The translations under genes and the position numbers were made by a program. From Flavobacteriaceae bacterium (lineage in GTDB: Bacteria > Bacteroidota > Bacteroidia > Flavobacteriales > Flavobacteriaceae), in the NCBI GenBank assembly GCA_018646605.1, contig JABGUL010000033.1, forward strand, positions 33,125-97,124: a stretch of DNA of 64,000 nt, written 5' to 3'. Below the pieces are notes generated by a model. The model saw only the letters and a list, made by a program, of their open reading frames with translations. It was not told where the DNA came from and did no database searches. Shown here piece by piece: positions 28,057 through 37,546 of this stretch; position 1 is the stretch's first letter, and every line of letters starts with the position of its first letter.

Positions 28057-28527
28057 TTAAAGTGTTATTTGTCTATTCAGCTGTTGTTGTAGCGAAATGA
28101 AAGTTTCTGTTCTTGAAACGCCCTCCACAGATTGAATTTTTTTATTTAATAGTTCCATTAGATGTTCGTTGTCTTTGCAGAGTAGTTTTGCAAAAATACT
28201 CCAGTTTCCTGTTGTATAGTGACATTCAATTACTTCAGGAATACTTTTAAGTTGCTTTACAGCTTCTGGATTTCGCATTGCTTTGTCTAGATAGATTCCG
28301 ATGAAAGCAACAGTTTTAAAGCCCAATATTTTTGGATTGATTATAATTTGTGAGCCTGAAATTACTTCCGCTTTCTCTAACTTTTTTAACCGCTGATGAA
28401 CTGCAGCTCCCGAAATTCCTGTAATTTTTGAAATTGCTAAAATGGGTGTTCTGGCATCATTCATTAAAGTTTTTAAAATGATTTTATCAATTCCATCAAT
28501 AACGACTGTTTGTTCTGATATTTTCAT
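28057..28527 (-). CDS. Lrp/AsnC-family transcriptional regulator
   Basis: The 156 residues have an N-terminal winged helix-turn-helix (D-K-I-I-L-K-T-L...I-T-G-I-S-G-A-A-V-H-Q-R-L-K-K-L) and a C-terminal RAM ligand-binding domain with G-I-Y-L-D, H-Y-T-T-G-N-W-S and S-V-E-G-V-S-R-T-E-T. It probably senses an amino acid. It is divergent from the DUF423 gene across a 159-base A/T-rich spacer (28528-28686), which may hold its own operator; I see no clear repeat there. Confidence 0.93.
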   Translation of the reverse strand: MKISEQTVVIDGIDKIILKTLMNDARTPILAISKITGISGAAVHQRLKKLEKAEVISGSQIIINPKILGFKTVAFIGIYLDKAMRNPEAVKQLKSIPEVIECHYTTGNWSIFAKLLCKDNEHLMELLNKKIQSVEGVSRTETFISLQQQLNRQITL

Positions 28528-28686
28528 ATGTACGTTTTTTATTTTAATATAATTAATGAATTTATATATTTATGACAATATAGTATACATTTTAAATTAA
28601 AATCAATTTTTTAATTTAAAAATAGTTTTCCGTTTAAAAAAGTAAAGAATTATTTTAGCACCTCAAATTATATTAAATCAATTATC

Positions 28687-29076
28687 ATGCAAAACAAGAT
28701 GCGTCTCTATGGGAGTTTATTTATGGTCATTGCCATAGTCCTTGGTGCCTTTGGGAGTCATTATTTAAAAACCATTTTAGAGCCCGATTCACTTCTTAAT
28801 TTTGAGGTGGGGGTTAGGTATTTGATATATCACGGATTAGCTTTATTTTTTTTATCAAACATCTCTTTGGAATCTAAAAGAGTAGAATGGCAAGTTCTCT
28901 ACCTTTTCGTAGTAGGAGTCATTTTTTTTTCAGGAAGTATTTTTGTTTTAAGCTTCAAAGAATACACTCCGTTTCCAGTTCGTTGGTTGGGACCACTTAC
29001 ACCAATTGGAGGTCTAGCATTGATAACTGCTTGGTGTGTTCTTTTGATTCAATTTATTAAAGCTGGAAAGAAATAA
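28687..29076 (+). CDS. DUF423 membrane protein
   Basis: The 129 residues have four transmembrane helices. Family marks are GAFGSH near the N-terminus and YLIYHGLALFFL in helix 2, followed by FSGSIFVLSF and the P-L-T-P-I-G-G-L motif. DUF423 proteins are small inner-membrane proteins of unknown function. It is a single gene, convergent with hemD. Confidence 0.9.
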   Translation: MQNKMRLYGSLFMVIAIVLGAFGSHYLKTILEPDSLLNFEVGVRYLIYHGLALFFLSNISLESKRVEWQVLYLFVVGVIFFSGSIFVLSFKEYTPFPVRWLGPLTPIGGLALITAWCVLLIQFIKAGKK

Positions 29077-29080
29077 TCTA

Positions 29081-29821
29081 TTAGTTTACCTGTTCAATAT
29101 ACTTTTCAATTGCCATGGTCATAGATGGAGTTTCTGGAGTAGGCGCCTTAATATCAATCCTTAAATTCGCTAATTCAGCTGCTTCAATAGTAGAATTTCC
29201 ATAAACAGCAATTCGTGTATCGTTTTGCTTGAAGTCTGGAAAATTCTTGAAAAGAGATTCAATTCCCGAGGGGCTAAAAAATACAAGGATGTCGTAGTAA
29301 ACATCTCTCAGGTCAGACAGATCACTCACTACGGTTCGGTATAGAATAGCTCGCTGCCAGTTTAGGTTTGCTTTATCTAAAAAGTCTGGCACATCCTGAC
29401 TTAACATATCTGAAGTTGGGAATAAAAAAGTTTCTTTATTAAACTTTTTGAATACTGCCTCAAGGTCTTCAATTTTTTTCTCACCCACGTAAATTTTACG
29501 TTTTCTATAGACCACGTATTTTTGAAGGTAAAAGGCCACTGCTTCGGATTGACAAAAATATTTAGTGCTGTCTGGGACTGTAAAACGCATTTCCTTACAC
29601 AGACGAAAGAAATGATCCACCGCGTTTCTACTTGTTAATACAATATTTTGAAAGTTATTGAAATCAATTTTTTGTTGTCTCACCTCTTTTGCGTCAAGTC
29701 CTTCAACATGGATAAAAGGTCTGAAATGCAATGTTAATTTATGCTTATCTAAAAGCTTACTATAGGGTGATTTGTCACTTGAAGGTTCCGGTTGAGAAAC
29801 CAAAATAGTTTTCACTTTCAT
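29081..29821 (-). CDS. hemD: Uroporphyrinogen-III synthase
   Basis: This 246-residue two-domain HemD-type protein contains VLTSRNAVDHFF, K-Y-F-C-Q-S-E-A-V-A, and VFFSPSGIESLF in the second lobe, then I-A-V-Y-G-N-S-T, A-P-T-P-E-T-P-S-M at the end. It closes hydroxymethylbilane with inversion of ring D in heme synthesis. It starts 13 bases after the DUF4271 gene, a pairing common in flavobacteria. Sequence conservation in this family is low, so the call also rests on context. Confidence 0.9.
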   Translation of the reverse strand: MKVKTILVSQPEPSSDKSPYSKLLDKHKLTLHFRPFIHVEGLDAKEVRQQKIDFNNFQNIVLTSRNAVDHFFRLCKEMRFTVPDSTKYFCQSEAVAFYLQKYVVYRKRKIYVGEKKIEDLEAVFKKFNKETFLFPTSDMLSQDVPDFLDKANLNWQRAILYRTVVSDLSDLRDVYYDILVFFSPSGIESLFKNFPDFKQNDTRIAVYGNSTIEAAELANLRIDIKAPTPETPSMTMAIEKYIEQVN

Positions 29822-29834
29822 ATATCAGGATAAA

Positions 29835-30500
29835 TTACAATCTACTTTCAATAATCATAAAATAAAGCCATAACCACGGCGCCATTTTGATCGTGCAAAG
29901 ATAAAAAATTAAATAAAAAATATCCTTTGGATTACTTTTAATAAACGAAAGTAAAATTCTAGCCTGCAAAATTGCCCATAACAAAATCAATAGAATTAAA
30001 AATCCAATTATGATTCCAGGCGATAAAGCAGCGTAATGACCTATAAATAGTAAGATGAATAAAAATATAGAAAATTGTGTGTTGTGTGTAAATCCTCTAA
30101 ACTGATAAATATTTATTTTGTTTAACATATTCATTTGTTTAAGAACAAACCGAACTGTAATGAATCGAATCAATCCTAAAAAAGTAATACCTAATAAGAT
30201 GTAATAAAATTCAAAAGCGAACAGCACTGAATCGAAAACTTCAGTCATAAACCAAGTTATAAGAAGACTCAGGGAGGTAATAGTTAGGGCTGCGCTAAGT
30301 ATATTGAAGGAGTCCCGAAAGGTTAAATTTCGATCTGAAGTATATTTACTTATGTAAATACTAGATAAATGTACTTTGAGTATATCCCGAAATCTATTTG
30401 TTTCAGAATAATTTAGACCTACCACAAGGATTAGATTGATAAAGAAAATGAGACTGATCCAATCTTGGTCAACACTAGTTCTATATATCCAATCTCCCAT
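29835..30500 (-). CDS. DUF4271 membrane protein
   Basis: The 221 residues have about six transmembrane helices, with the first after D-W-I-S-L-I-F-F. It matches the DUF4271 family in layout and position upstream of hemD. The function is unknown. A TAAATTTG box at 30505-30512 ends only 5 bases before the ATG, implying almost no leader or a later start. Confidence 0.85.
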   Translation of the reverse strand: MGDWIYRTSVDQDWISLIFFINLILVVGLNYSETNRFRDILKVHLSSIYISKYTSDRNLTFRDSFNILSAALTITSLSLLITWFMTEVFDSVLFAFEFYYILLGITFLGLIRFITVRFVLKQMNMLNKINIYQFRGFTHNTQFSIFLFILLFIGHYAALSPGIIIGFLILLILLWAILQARILLSFIKSNPKDIFYLIFYLCTIKMAPWLWLYFMIIESRL

Positions 30501-30504
30501 AGTT

Positions 30505-30512
30505 CAAATTTA
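30505..30512 (-). promoter_or_regulatory. Possible -7 box for DUF4271-hemD
   Basis: The minus strand reads TAAATTTG (TANNTTTG). It ends 5 bases before the ATG at 30500, so a transcript from it would be essentially leaderless. Confidence 0.35.
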
Positions 30513-30584
30513 CTTTATTTTTAAAAATTAATATCTTCTTCTTGACTATATGTTGAGAATACATTTCCTATTTTTACATTGGTT

Positions 30585-31304
30585 ATGGAGCAAACATTAA
30601 TAATAATTCCAACGTATAATGAGATCGAAAATATTGAGGCAATTATCAATACGGTTTTTGAAACTGGATTAGATCTGGATGTTTTAGTTGTTGATGATCA
30701 ATCTCCTGATGGAACTGGCAAAGCTGTTATCGATTTAATGCCTGATTACAAAACACATTTGTTTTTGGAATCTCGTTCAGAAAAAAGTGGGCTTGGAGCA
30801 GCTTATGTTCATGGTTTTAGGTGGGCTTTAAAGCGACAATATCAATATATTTTTGAGATGGATGCTGACTTTTCTCATGATCCCAAAGAATTGGCTCCAA
30901 TGTTGGAAAAGCTAAAAATAAACACGGATCTTGTAGTAGGCTCACGGTATGTAAATGGTGTCAATGTTGTAAACTGGCCAATGAGCAGAATTTTACTTTC
31001 ATATTTTGCTTCAAAATATGTTCAACTTATTACTTCTATGCCCATAAAAGATGCAACTGCAGGATTTGTTGGTTATAGACGTGCTGTATTAGAATCTATT
31101 TCAATGGATGAGGTGAAATTTGTTGGCTATGCATTTCAGATAGAACTGAAATATAAGGCTTGGATAAAAAAATTCAAGCTTGAAGAACACCCCATTATTT
31201 TTACCAATCGTATTTTGGGAAAATCCAAAATGAGTAGTAATATTATTTGGGAAGCACTTTATGGGGTACTATTTTTGCGATTAAATAAAAATAGATTCAA
31301 ATGA
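30585..31304 (+). CDS. Polyprenol-monophosphomannose synthase-like glycosyltransferase (GT2)
   Basis: From ATG 30585 the protein is 239 residues and opens MEQTLIIIPTYNEIENI. It has the GT-A nucleotide-sugar motifs VVDDQSPDGTG and MDADFSHDP (DxD), and KDATAGFVGYRR. It resembles soluble dolichol-phosphate-mannose synthases that load a sugar from a nucleotide donor on to a polyprenyl phosphate. A TTG two codons earlier is possible. It overlaps pyrC by 4 bases. Confidence 0.9.
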   Translation: MEQTLIIIPTYNEIENIEAIINTVFETGLDLDVLVVDDQSPDGTGKAVIDLMPDYKTHLFLESRSEKSGLGAAYVHGFRWALKRQYQYIFEMDADFSHDPKELAPMLEKLKINTDLVVGSRYVNGVNVVNWPMSRILLSYFASKYVQLITSMPIKDATAGFVGYRRAVLESISMDEVKFVGYAFQIELKYKAWIKKFKLEEHPIIFTNRILGKSKMSSNIIWEALYGVLFLRLNKNRFK

Positions 31305-32647
31305 ATACTGATTCAAAGCTCAAAATTATTAATGCAAAATTAGTCAATGAGGGAAATGTGTTTGACGGCGAAATTTTGATTGTAAATGATCGGATTTACA
31401 AAATCGGAAGTCAAATAGAAGTGGAGGGCGAATGTGAAATTTATGATGCAAACGGCAATTATGTTTTACCCGGCTTGATTGATGATCAAGTCCACTTTAG
31501 AGAGCCTGGACTCACTCATAAAGCGACAATTGCTACTGAATCTAAAGCTGCTTTAGCAGGTGGAATTACCTCTTTTATAGAAATGCCAAACACCTTACCA
31601 CAAACTACTACTATTGAAGAGTGGGAAACAAAGAATAAGCGCGCAGCAGATACTTCCTTTGCAAATTATGCTTTTATGTTTGGTGGTACCAATGATAATT
31701 TAGAAGAGATTTTAGCATTAGATACAAAGCGAGTTCCTGCCTTAAAGCTTTTTTTGGGTTCATCAACAGGAAATATGTTAGTAGATAACCCAGACGTCTT
31801 ACGAAAGATTTTTAGCAATACAGATCTAGTAATTGCGGTTCATTGTGAAGATGAAGGTACCATACGGGCAAATATGCAGAAAGCAGTAGAAATTTATGGT
31901 GAAGATATTCCAATGTCACAGCACCCCATTATAAGGAGCGAAGAAGCTTGCTATTTGTCTTCCTCACAAGCTGTTGCTCTAGCCAAAGAAACAGGAGCTA
32001 GACTCCATGTATTTCATCTTTCTACAGCAAAAGAACTTTCTTTGTTTCGGAATGATATTCCATTAAAAGAGAAAAAGATTACAGCTGAAGTATGCATTCA
32101 TCATTTATGGTTTTCTGCAGAAGACTATGATACAAAGGGAGCTTATATTAAATGGAATCCTGCGGTCAAAACTAAGGAAGATCGTGCTGCGTTGTGGGAT
32201 GGATTAAATTCGGATCTTTTAGATGTTCTTGCCACAGATCATGCCCCACATACAAAAGAAGAGAAAGAGAATAAATATAAAAAGGCTCCCTCTGGAGGTC
32301 CCCTTGTGCAACATGCTCTTCCCGCTCTTTTGAGCGCCTATCACCAAGGGAAAGTTACTCTCGAAAAAATGGTAGAAAAAGCATGTCACAATCCAGCGAT
32401 TTTATTTGATGTAAAGGATAGAGGTTTTTTAAAAGAGGGATACTTCGCTGATCTAGTAGTAGTTGATATTAACAAAGAGCATACAATTGAAGCCTCAGAT
32501 GTTTTGTATAAATGTGGCTGGTCTCCGTTTGAAGGAACTACTTTTAAAGGGTCAGTAGAGCGCACACTTTTGAATGGAAAGTGGGTGTTTAAAGAAGGTG
32601 TAGTTGCAAGTGAATCTGCCGCAAAAGCGTTAACTTTTGATCGATAA
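31301..32647 (+). CDS. pyrC: Dihydroorotase (Bacteroidota type)
   Basis: This 448-residue amidohydrolase has the family motif D-D-Q-V-H-F-R-E-P-G, where the usual first metal-binding His is Gln63 and the second is His65. The other ligands look intact: ALKLFLGSSTG with the bridging Lys, VHCEDEG, HVFHLSTA and ATDHAPHT. Dihydroorotase closes carbamoyl aspartate to dihydroorotate in pyrimidine synthesis. I recall this QxH variant in other Bacteroidota. It sits in a conserved run with the mannose-phosphate synthase and a DUF4296 lipoprotein. Confidence 0.92.
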   Translation: MNTDSKLKIINAKLVNEGNVFDGEILIVNDRIYKIGSQIEVEGECEIYDANGNYVLPGLIDDQVHFREPGLTHKATIATESKAALAGGITSFIEMPNTLPQTTTIEEWETKNKRAADTSFANYAFMFGGTNDNLEEILALDTKRVPALKLFLGSSTGNMLVDNPDVLRKIFSNTDLVIAVHCEDEGTIRANMQKAVEIYGEDIPMSQHPIIRSEEACYLSSSQAVALAKETGARLHVFHLSTAKELSLFRNDIPLKEKKITAEVCIHHLWFSAEDYDTKGAYIKWNPAVKTKEDRAALWDGLNSDLLDVLATDHAPHTKEEKENKYKKAPSGGPLVQHALPALLSAYHQGKVTLEKMVEKACHNPAILFDVKDRGFLKEGYFADLVVVDINKEHTIEASDVLYKCGWSPFEGTTFKGSVERTLLNGKWVFKEGVVASESAAKALTFDR

Positions 32648-32649
32648 TC

Positions 32650-33021
32650 ATGAAATTTAATTATTTTTTTTTAACCCTTATTTGTTCCGGACTATTTCTT
32701 GGTAGTTGCTCGGGAACAGGATTTGTTGAAAAACCAGATAATTTGATAAGCAAAAATAAAATGGAAGCCATTTTATATGACGCGATAATTATGGATGTCA
32801 TGAGTACTTTCTCCGAGAAAAATCCAAATTTTGAAAATTTAATGGGTAAATCCTATCTCTATAAAAAATATGGGATAGATAGTATTCAATTAGTCGAGAG
32901 TGAAAATTATTATGCTAAAAACCCTAGAGAATATTTAAAAATACACGCGAGTGTATTAAAGCGATTTGAGTTTGTGAAAGATAGTTTAGATCGATTATCT
33001 AAAAGTATAAAAACAAACTAG
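32650..33021 (+). CDS. DUF4296 lipoprotein
   Basis: The 123 residues begin with a lipoprotein signal peptide (LFLGSC, Cys20). The mature part has K-P-x-N-L-I-S, M-E-A-I-L-Y-D, and S-Y-L-Y-K-K-Y-G-I-D-S-I-Q, the DUF4296 pattern. The function is unknown. It starts 2 bases after pyrC. Its stop overlaps the convergent epimerase stop by 4 bases. Confidence 0.87.
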   Translation: MKFNYFFLTLICSGLFLGSCSGTGFVEKPDNLISKNKMEAILYDAIIMDVMSTFSEKNPNFENLMGKSYLYKKYGIDSIQLVESENYYAKNPREYLKIHASVLKRFEFVKDSLDRLSKSIKTN

Positions 33022-34019
33022 AATTTATAGGATTTTCCAATTTCGACAATACACTCATCAATTTTAGTGTATTCAAAGTTTATTCTAGAGCAAATCTTTG
33101 ATCCTATATAGTGTTGCTTATTGCAGAGGGTTTGAATAAAGGGGATGTTTAAAAAATTCTTTCGAATAAAAAGAAGGTCCAGTGTTTTTTCCAGTATAAA
33201 TAATGAATATAAAACACTTGCTTTCAATGGAATGGAGGGAGGTTTCTTTCCTAGAGAATTTGCAATTTTTTCAAACAATTCTTTTTGACTTAAATTTTCA
33301 GCAACTAGAATAAAGCGTTCGTTTTTAATGTCAGATTCCATCAAGTAGATTAAAATATTTATCACATCATTTAGTGCAACTACTGCGGTTTCTCCTGTGG
33401 GGTAAAAACGTAATCCATTGGCTACATTTTGAAAAAGAGACGCACTACTGCGATTCCATAATTGACCGCCTAAAATAACGCCAGGATTTATAATCACTAC
33501 TGGAAGCCCCTCTTGAGAGGCACGCCATACTTCTAGTTCAGCACCATATTTTGTGTATGCATAGGCGGTGTGATTTTGATTGGCCTCCCAATTGCTTTCT
33601 TCGTTGATTTGTTTTATGTTTTTTTCAGCACCAATTGATGCAATAGAACTTACATATGCAAGTTTCTTGACCTTATGTTTAAGTGCTACATTTACTACGT
33701 TGGCAGTGCCTTCAATATTACTTTTTTTCAGACTTTCAGTTTTATGATCTGCAAAGGATACTTTTGCTGCACAATGATAAACGTATTCGACCCCTTGAAA
33801 AGCATCATCAAGTGCATTTATATCGTTTAGTGGAGCTTTTTTCCATTGAATTAAGGCAAAGTCTTTTAGGTATTCAGGAGCGATGCTTTCAAAAACTTTC
33901 TTGACAACATCAATGCTTTCCTCTCTTCGGAATGTAGCAACTAGGTTTTGCTTTTTCTTAACGCATTCGACTAATAAATGAGCACCAACCATTCCTGTGC
34001 CTCCAGTAACTAATATCAT
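33018..34019 (-). CDS. NAD-dependent epimerase/dehydratase family protein
   Basis: The start is ATG 34019 (333 residues), giving MILVTGGTGMVGAHLL, the extended-SDR GxxGxxG at the very N-terminus. An upstream in-frame ATG at 34055 adds 12 basic residues and is less likely. The catalytic region has Y-V-S-S-I-A and Y-A-Y-T-K-Y, the YxxxK dyad. The mid-region N-P-G-V-I-L-G resembles dihydroflavonol-reductase-like SDRs. The substrate is unknown. Confidence 0.9.
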   Translation of the reverse strand: MILVTGGTGMVGAHLLVECVKKKQNLVATFRREESIDVVKKVFESIAPEYLKDFALIQWKKAPLNDINALDDAFQGVEYVYHCAAKVSFADHKTESLKKSNIEGTANVVNVALKHKVKKLAYVSSIASIGAEKNIKQINEESNWEANQNHTAYAYTKYGAELEVWRASQEGLPVVIINPGVILGGQLWNRSSASLFQNVANGLRFYPTGETAVVALNDVINILIYLMESDIKNERFILVAENLSQKELFEKIANSLGKKPPSIPLKASVLYSLFILEKTLDLLFIRKNFLNIPFIQTLCNKQHYIGSKICSRINFEYTKIDECIVEIGKSYKF

Positions 34020-34044
34020 GATAACGAATGTACACTTTTTTGAT

Positions 34045-34074
34045 TTTGATTTCAATTCTAGAAATCTATCTTTG
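34045..34074 (+). promoter_or_regulatory. Complete Bacteroidota promoter for tyrS
   Basis: TTTG (34045-34048) and TATCTTTG (34067-34074) are separated by 18 bases, a full -33/-7 match. The start codon at 34087 leaves a leader of only about 6-8 bases. Confidence 0.65.
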
Positions 34075-34086
34075 CAGTAAAAATTT

Positions 34087-35385
34087 ATGCCGACTAATTT
34101 TGTACAAGAGCTTCAATGGCGTGGTTTACTTCACGATATTATGCCAGAGACCGAAACCTTCCTTTTAGAAAAGTCTTCGAGGGGCTATATCGGTTTTGAT
34201 CCCACTGCGGATTCGCTTCATATAGGGAGTTTGGTACAAATTATGATTTTGATGCACTTTCAGAGGCATGGACATGCTCCCATTATCTTGGTGGGAGGTG
34301 CAACTGGTATGATCGGGGATCCCTCAGGAAAATCAGACGAACGAAATCTGTTAGATCAAGTGACACTTGAGAAGAACTGTACTGGGATTCAAAATCAATT
34401 GGAACGATTTCTTGATTTTGATTCTTCATTACCCAATCCAGCTATTTTGGTCAATAATTATGACTGGATGAAATCCTATAGTCTAATAGATTTTTCTAGA
34501 GAGGTAGGAAAGCATATAACGGTAAACTATATGATGGCTAAAGAATCGGTAAAAAAGCGATTGAGCTCTGAGGCTAAAGTAGGCATGTCTTTTACAGAAT
34601 TTACCTATCAGTTATTGCAGGGATATGATTTTTTACACTTATTTAAAACATTGGACTGCCGCCTTCAGATGGGGGGAAGTGATCAGTGGGGAAATATTAC
34701 CACTGGCACAGAATTGATACGAAGAAAAGAAGGAGGGAAAGCTTATGCCATTACCTGTCCCTTGATTAAGAAAGCAGATGGTTCTAAATTCGGAAAAACT
34801 GAGGGAGGAAATATTTGGTTAGATAAAAAGCGTACCTCACCTTATAAGTTTTATCAATTTTGGCTAAACACCTCTGATGAAGATGCTTTGAATTATATTA
34901 AAATATTCACTTTTCTATCTCAGGATGAAATTAATTCAATTAGTAAAGAGCATGCAGAAGCACCCCACCAAAGGCTTCTTCAGAATACTATAGCAAATGA
35001 AGTAACTACTTTAGTTCATGGTTTGGAAGAACTTCAGAAAGCACAAGAGGCATCTCAAATTTTATTTGGAAGGGCAACGAGTGAGGCTTTTCAAAAGTTG
35101 ACTCCAGAAACTTTTCTAGAATTATTTGAGGGCGTTCCACAAGCTAATATCAATAGAAAAACTATAAATGAAGGTCTAGACATTATTGCTGCACTTTCCT
35201 CTATGTCAGGATTTTTAAGTTCCAATAGTGATGCTAGAAGAGCTCTTAAAGAAAATGCAATTTCTGTTAATAAAACTAAGGTAGATCAAGATTTCATGAT
35301 CCAACAGTCCCATCTTATAGGGGGTCAATATGTACTCTTACAACGGGGTAAAAAGAATTATTTTGTCTTAAAAATTGTTGACTAA
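34087..35385 (+). CDS. tyrS: Tyrosyl-tRNA synthetase
   Basis: This 432-residue class I synthetase has the HIGH-like SLHIGSLVQ near residue 45, [25 protein letters not shown] and the KMSKS-like [10 protein letters not shown]-terminal S4-like RNA-binding domain follows (A-I-S-V-N-K-T-K-V). It charges tRNA-Tyr. Its stop overlaps the convergent acyltransferase stop by 4 bases. Confidence 0.97.
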   Translation: MPTNFVQELQWRGLLHDIMPETETFLLEKSSRGYIGFDPTADSLHIGSLVQIMILMHFQRHGHAPIILVGGATGMIGDPSGKSDERNLLDQVTLEKNCTGIQNQLERFLDFDSSLPNPAILVNNYDWMKSYSLIDFSREVGKHITVNYMMAKESVKKRLSSEAKVGMSFTEFTYQLLQGYDFLHLFKTLDCRLQMGGSDQWGNITTGTELIRRKEGGKAYAITCPLIKKADGSKFGKTEGGNIWLDKKRTSPYKFYQFWLNTSDEDALNYIKIFTFLSQDEINSISKEHAEAPHQRLLQNTIANEVTTLVHGLEELQKAQEASQILFGRATSEAFQKLTPETFLELFEGVPQANINRKTINEGLDIIAALSSMSGFLSSNSDARRALKENAISVNKTKVDQDFMIQQSHLIGGQYVLLQRGKKNYFVLKIVD

Positions 35386-36365
35386 ACAACAAGTAAGTTA
35401 CATCCCCTAATTTCAGCATGGTCAAAACGACCTAAAACTTCAAAGCTTCCATCGGGATGTTTTTTCCCTAAATCTTGGGTAGCAAGAAAGGCACAAGAAT
35501 CAACATTGGCTAAATCAATAACATTCAAACCGCCAGTCTTTCCTGTTTTAAGTAGCTCAAAGGGGTCCTCAGCCGAACGTGTTGTTACTCGCATCCATGG
35601 GGGACAATAAAAACGTCCATTGCCCTTTGAGTAAGCCTGACTCAAAAGTTCTGTCATCCCATATTCTGAATGAATATTTTGAACGCCATATCTTTCTTGA
35701 AGTTTTTCATGAAGTGCAGAACGAACCCATTCTTTTCGCATTCCTTTCATTCCTCCTGTTTCCATTATAAGGGTATGTTTAAGACGAATTTTTTGCTTTT
35801 CTGCACCATTTAGTAAGGCATATGTAACTCCTAGTAATATTGTTTTTTGTCCTTGTTTTTCTAAACGGTTTAATGTGGATAATAGCGTGTTCCAATTCTC
35901 TAGATAAAAATCACTTTCAGGATGTTTTGTTTTTTGAATTAAATGATTGGCCATATAAATTAATGAGGAATTTTCTTGCTCCATATAAGAAGGAAGAAGG
36001 GCAAGCAAAACATAACCTTCTATTTTTCCGTAAAAAAATTCAAATCCTTTTTCAAAACTTTTTATATATAAATCTATATCGTGTACATAATGGGAAGAAG
36101 CAATTTGTCCAGTAGTTTTACTAGAGGTGAAAATATACTTGGGAGTAGCGGTATTGCAACTTACTTTGTGCGATTTAAAAAACTGAATAGGTAAATAGGG
36201 GATGTTGGATAGCTGGTTTACCTCAGAAGGCGAAACATTGATGAGGTCACAATAGGATCGATACACTGGATTGTTCTCATATTGGTATTGAAAAAGAACT
36301 AAGGCCCTTTCTTCAAATTCTGAAGGAGATTTTATTTTATCAAAAGCTGTTAGAGTAGACCTCAT
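35382..36365 (-). CDS. LuxE/PaaK-type acyl-adenylating enzyme
   Basis: From ATG 36365 the protein is 327 residues. It has the adenylate-forming signatures [25 protein letters not shown] and the later L-A-T-Q-D-L-G-K. Members activate a carboxylate with ATP and transfer it to a thiol. It is shorter than PaaK (about 430), closer to LuxE (about 370). An upstream TTG at 36374 is rejected because a TAATTTTG promoter box covers it. The substrate is unknown. Confidence 0.82.
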   Translation of the reverse strand: MRSTLTAFDKIKSPSEFEERALVLFQYQYENNPVYRSYCDLINVSPSEVNQLSNIPYLPIQFFKSHKVSCNTATPKYIFTSSKTTGQIASSHYVHDIDLYIKSFEKGFEFFYGKIEGYVLLALLPSYMEQENSSLIYMANHLIQKTKHPESDFYLENWNTLLSTLNRLEKQGQKTILLGVTYALLNGAEKQKIRLKHTLIMETGGMKGMRKEWVRSALHEKLQERYGVQNIHSEYGMTELLSQAYSKGNGRFYCPPWMRVTTRSAEDPFELLKTGKTGGLNVIDLANVDSCAFLATQDLGKKHPDGSFEVLGRFDHAEIRGCNLLVV

Positions 36366-36371
36366 ATAAAA

Positions 36372-36379
36372 CAAAATTA
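36372..36379 (-). promoter_or_regulatory. -7 box for the LuxE/PaaK-like gene
   Basis: The minus strand reads TAATTTTG (TANNTTTG), 6 bases before the ATG at 36365. Confidence 0.4.
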
Positions 36380-36397
36380 ACCAAAAAGCGTGGTGTT

Positions 36398-36745
36398 TTA
36401 ATGAATTACTAGACGTTTATATCCTTTTTGCTCCCCTTGTTTAAGGTAGAAAAGATAAATCCCAGTTTCCAGTCTGTCTAATATGATAGCGTTTTCATAG
36501 GTATGCATTTCAAATTTCTTTTCCCCTAAAACATTATAGATTTGAATGTGCTTTTCAGTAGAACCATTACTTTCAATAAATAAACGTTGCTCTTTTAATG
36601 GATTTGGAAAGATTGAAAATTTGAGAGAATCGCTACTTTTTTTAGTTTGCTCGATAGGTAATCCCTTCAGCTTAAAATTACTTCGCCAATTAGCCTGTGC
36701 TGAAAGAACAATAAGGCATATGAAAAGAGTTGTTATGTTTTTCAT
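36398..36745 (-). CDS. Tiny protein made mostly of a T9SS type A sorting domain
   Basis: From ATG 36745 the protein is 115 residues. It has a signal peptide (I-T-T-L-F-I-C-L-I-V-L-S-A-Q-A), a short linker of about 25 residues, then a Por-type C-terminal sorting domain: FSIFPNPLKEQRLFIES, I-Q-I-Y-N-V-L-G-E, L-E-T-G-I-Y-L-F, ending Y-K-R-L-V-I-H. That domain sends proteins through the type IX secretion system. There is almost no cargo, which is unusual. A TATTTTTG box at 36762-36769 supports this start over the ATG at 36754. Confidence 0.85.
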   Translation of the reverse strand: MKNITTLFICLIVLSAQANWRSNFKLKGLPIEQTKKSSDSLKFSIFPNPLKEQRLFIESNGSTEKHIQIYNVLGEKKFEMHTYENAIILDRLETGIYLFYLKQGEQKGYKRLVIH

Positions 36746-36761
36746 TGGGGGCATATTTAAT

Positions 36762-36769
36762 CAAAAATA
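36762..36769 (-). promoter_or_regulatory. -7 box for the T9SS-sorted protein
   Basis: The minus strand reads TATTTTTG (TANNTTTG), 16 bases upstream of the ATG at 36745. Confidence 0.45.
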
Positions 36770-36848
36770 TACAAAATTTATTGTTTTGTTAATATTGGAG
36801 CTTAACGATTAGTTTATTAAAGTCTTAAATTGGTATTTTTAATATCAA

Positions 36849-37541
36849 ATGCGTAATAAAGAAATAAAAATACTTTTAGTCGATGATGAGCCAGATATCA
36901 TTGAGATTGTCAGGTACAATCTTGAGCAAGTAGGATATCAAATTTTTTCAGCTTCAGATGGTTTAGAAGCACTAAAGGTTGCCGATAAGGAATTACCTCA
37001 CCTCATTATACTTGATGTAATGATGCCCAATCTAAATGGTATAGAAACTTGCGAAAAATTACGACAAGACGATCGTTTTTTAAATACAATAATCATGTTT
37101 TTGACAGCCAGAGGAGAAGATTATTCCTTTGTAGCTGCTTTTGATGTCGGTGCAGATGATTATGTTACAAAACCTATAAAGCCGAAGGTCCTTGTCTCTA
37201 AAGTTAAAGGATTATTAAGGAGATTTAAAGAAGATATTGCTCCGAAAACGACTCTTGATTTTTATAATTTAGTTATTAATAGAGAAGAATATAAGCTTTT
37301 AATTGATGGCGAAGAACGTACTTTACCTAGAAAAGAGTTTGAACTTTTATATCTTCTTGCCTCAAAACCAGGTAAGGTTTTTAAGAGAGATGTGATTATG
37401 GAAAAAGTTTGGGGGAATGAAGTTGTGGTGGGAGATAGAACTATTGACGTACACATTCGGAAGCTAAGAGAAAAACTTGGAGATCAATTTTTTAAGACGA
37501 TTAAAGGGGTCGGTTATACTTTTGTCAAACCCGAAAATTAA
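36849..37541 (+). CDS. OmpR/PhoB-type response regulator
   Basis: The 230 residues have a receiver domain with the acidic pair Asp12/Asp13, phospho-acceptor Asp56 (LILDVMMPN) and Lys108 (VTKPIKP). A C-terminal winged helix follows with F-E-L-L-Y-L-L-A, D-R-T-I-D-V-H-I-R-K-L-R and G-V-G-Y. The kinase gene begins 5 bases later. The PhoB/PhoR-like pair may respond to phosphate or envelope state; the sequence does not say which. Confidence 0.95.
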   Translation: MRNKEIKILLVDDEPDIIEIVRYNLEQVGYQIFSASDGLEALKVADKELPHLIILDVMMPNLNGIETCEKLRQDDRFLNTIIMFLTARGEDYSFVAAFDVGADDYVTKPIKPKVLVSKVKGLLRRFKEDIAPKTTLDFYNLVINREEYKLLIDGEERTLPRKEFELLYLLASKPGKVFKRDVIMEKVWGNEVVVGDRTIDVHIRKLREKLGDQFFKTIKGVGYTFVKPEN

Positions 37542-37546
37542 AGGCT

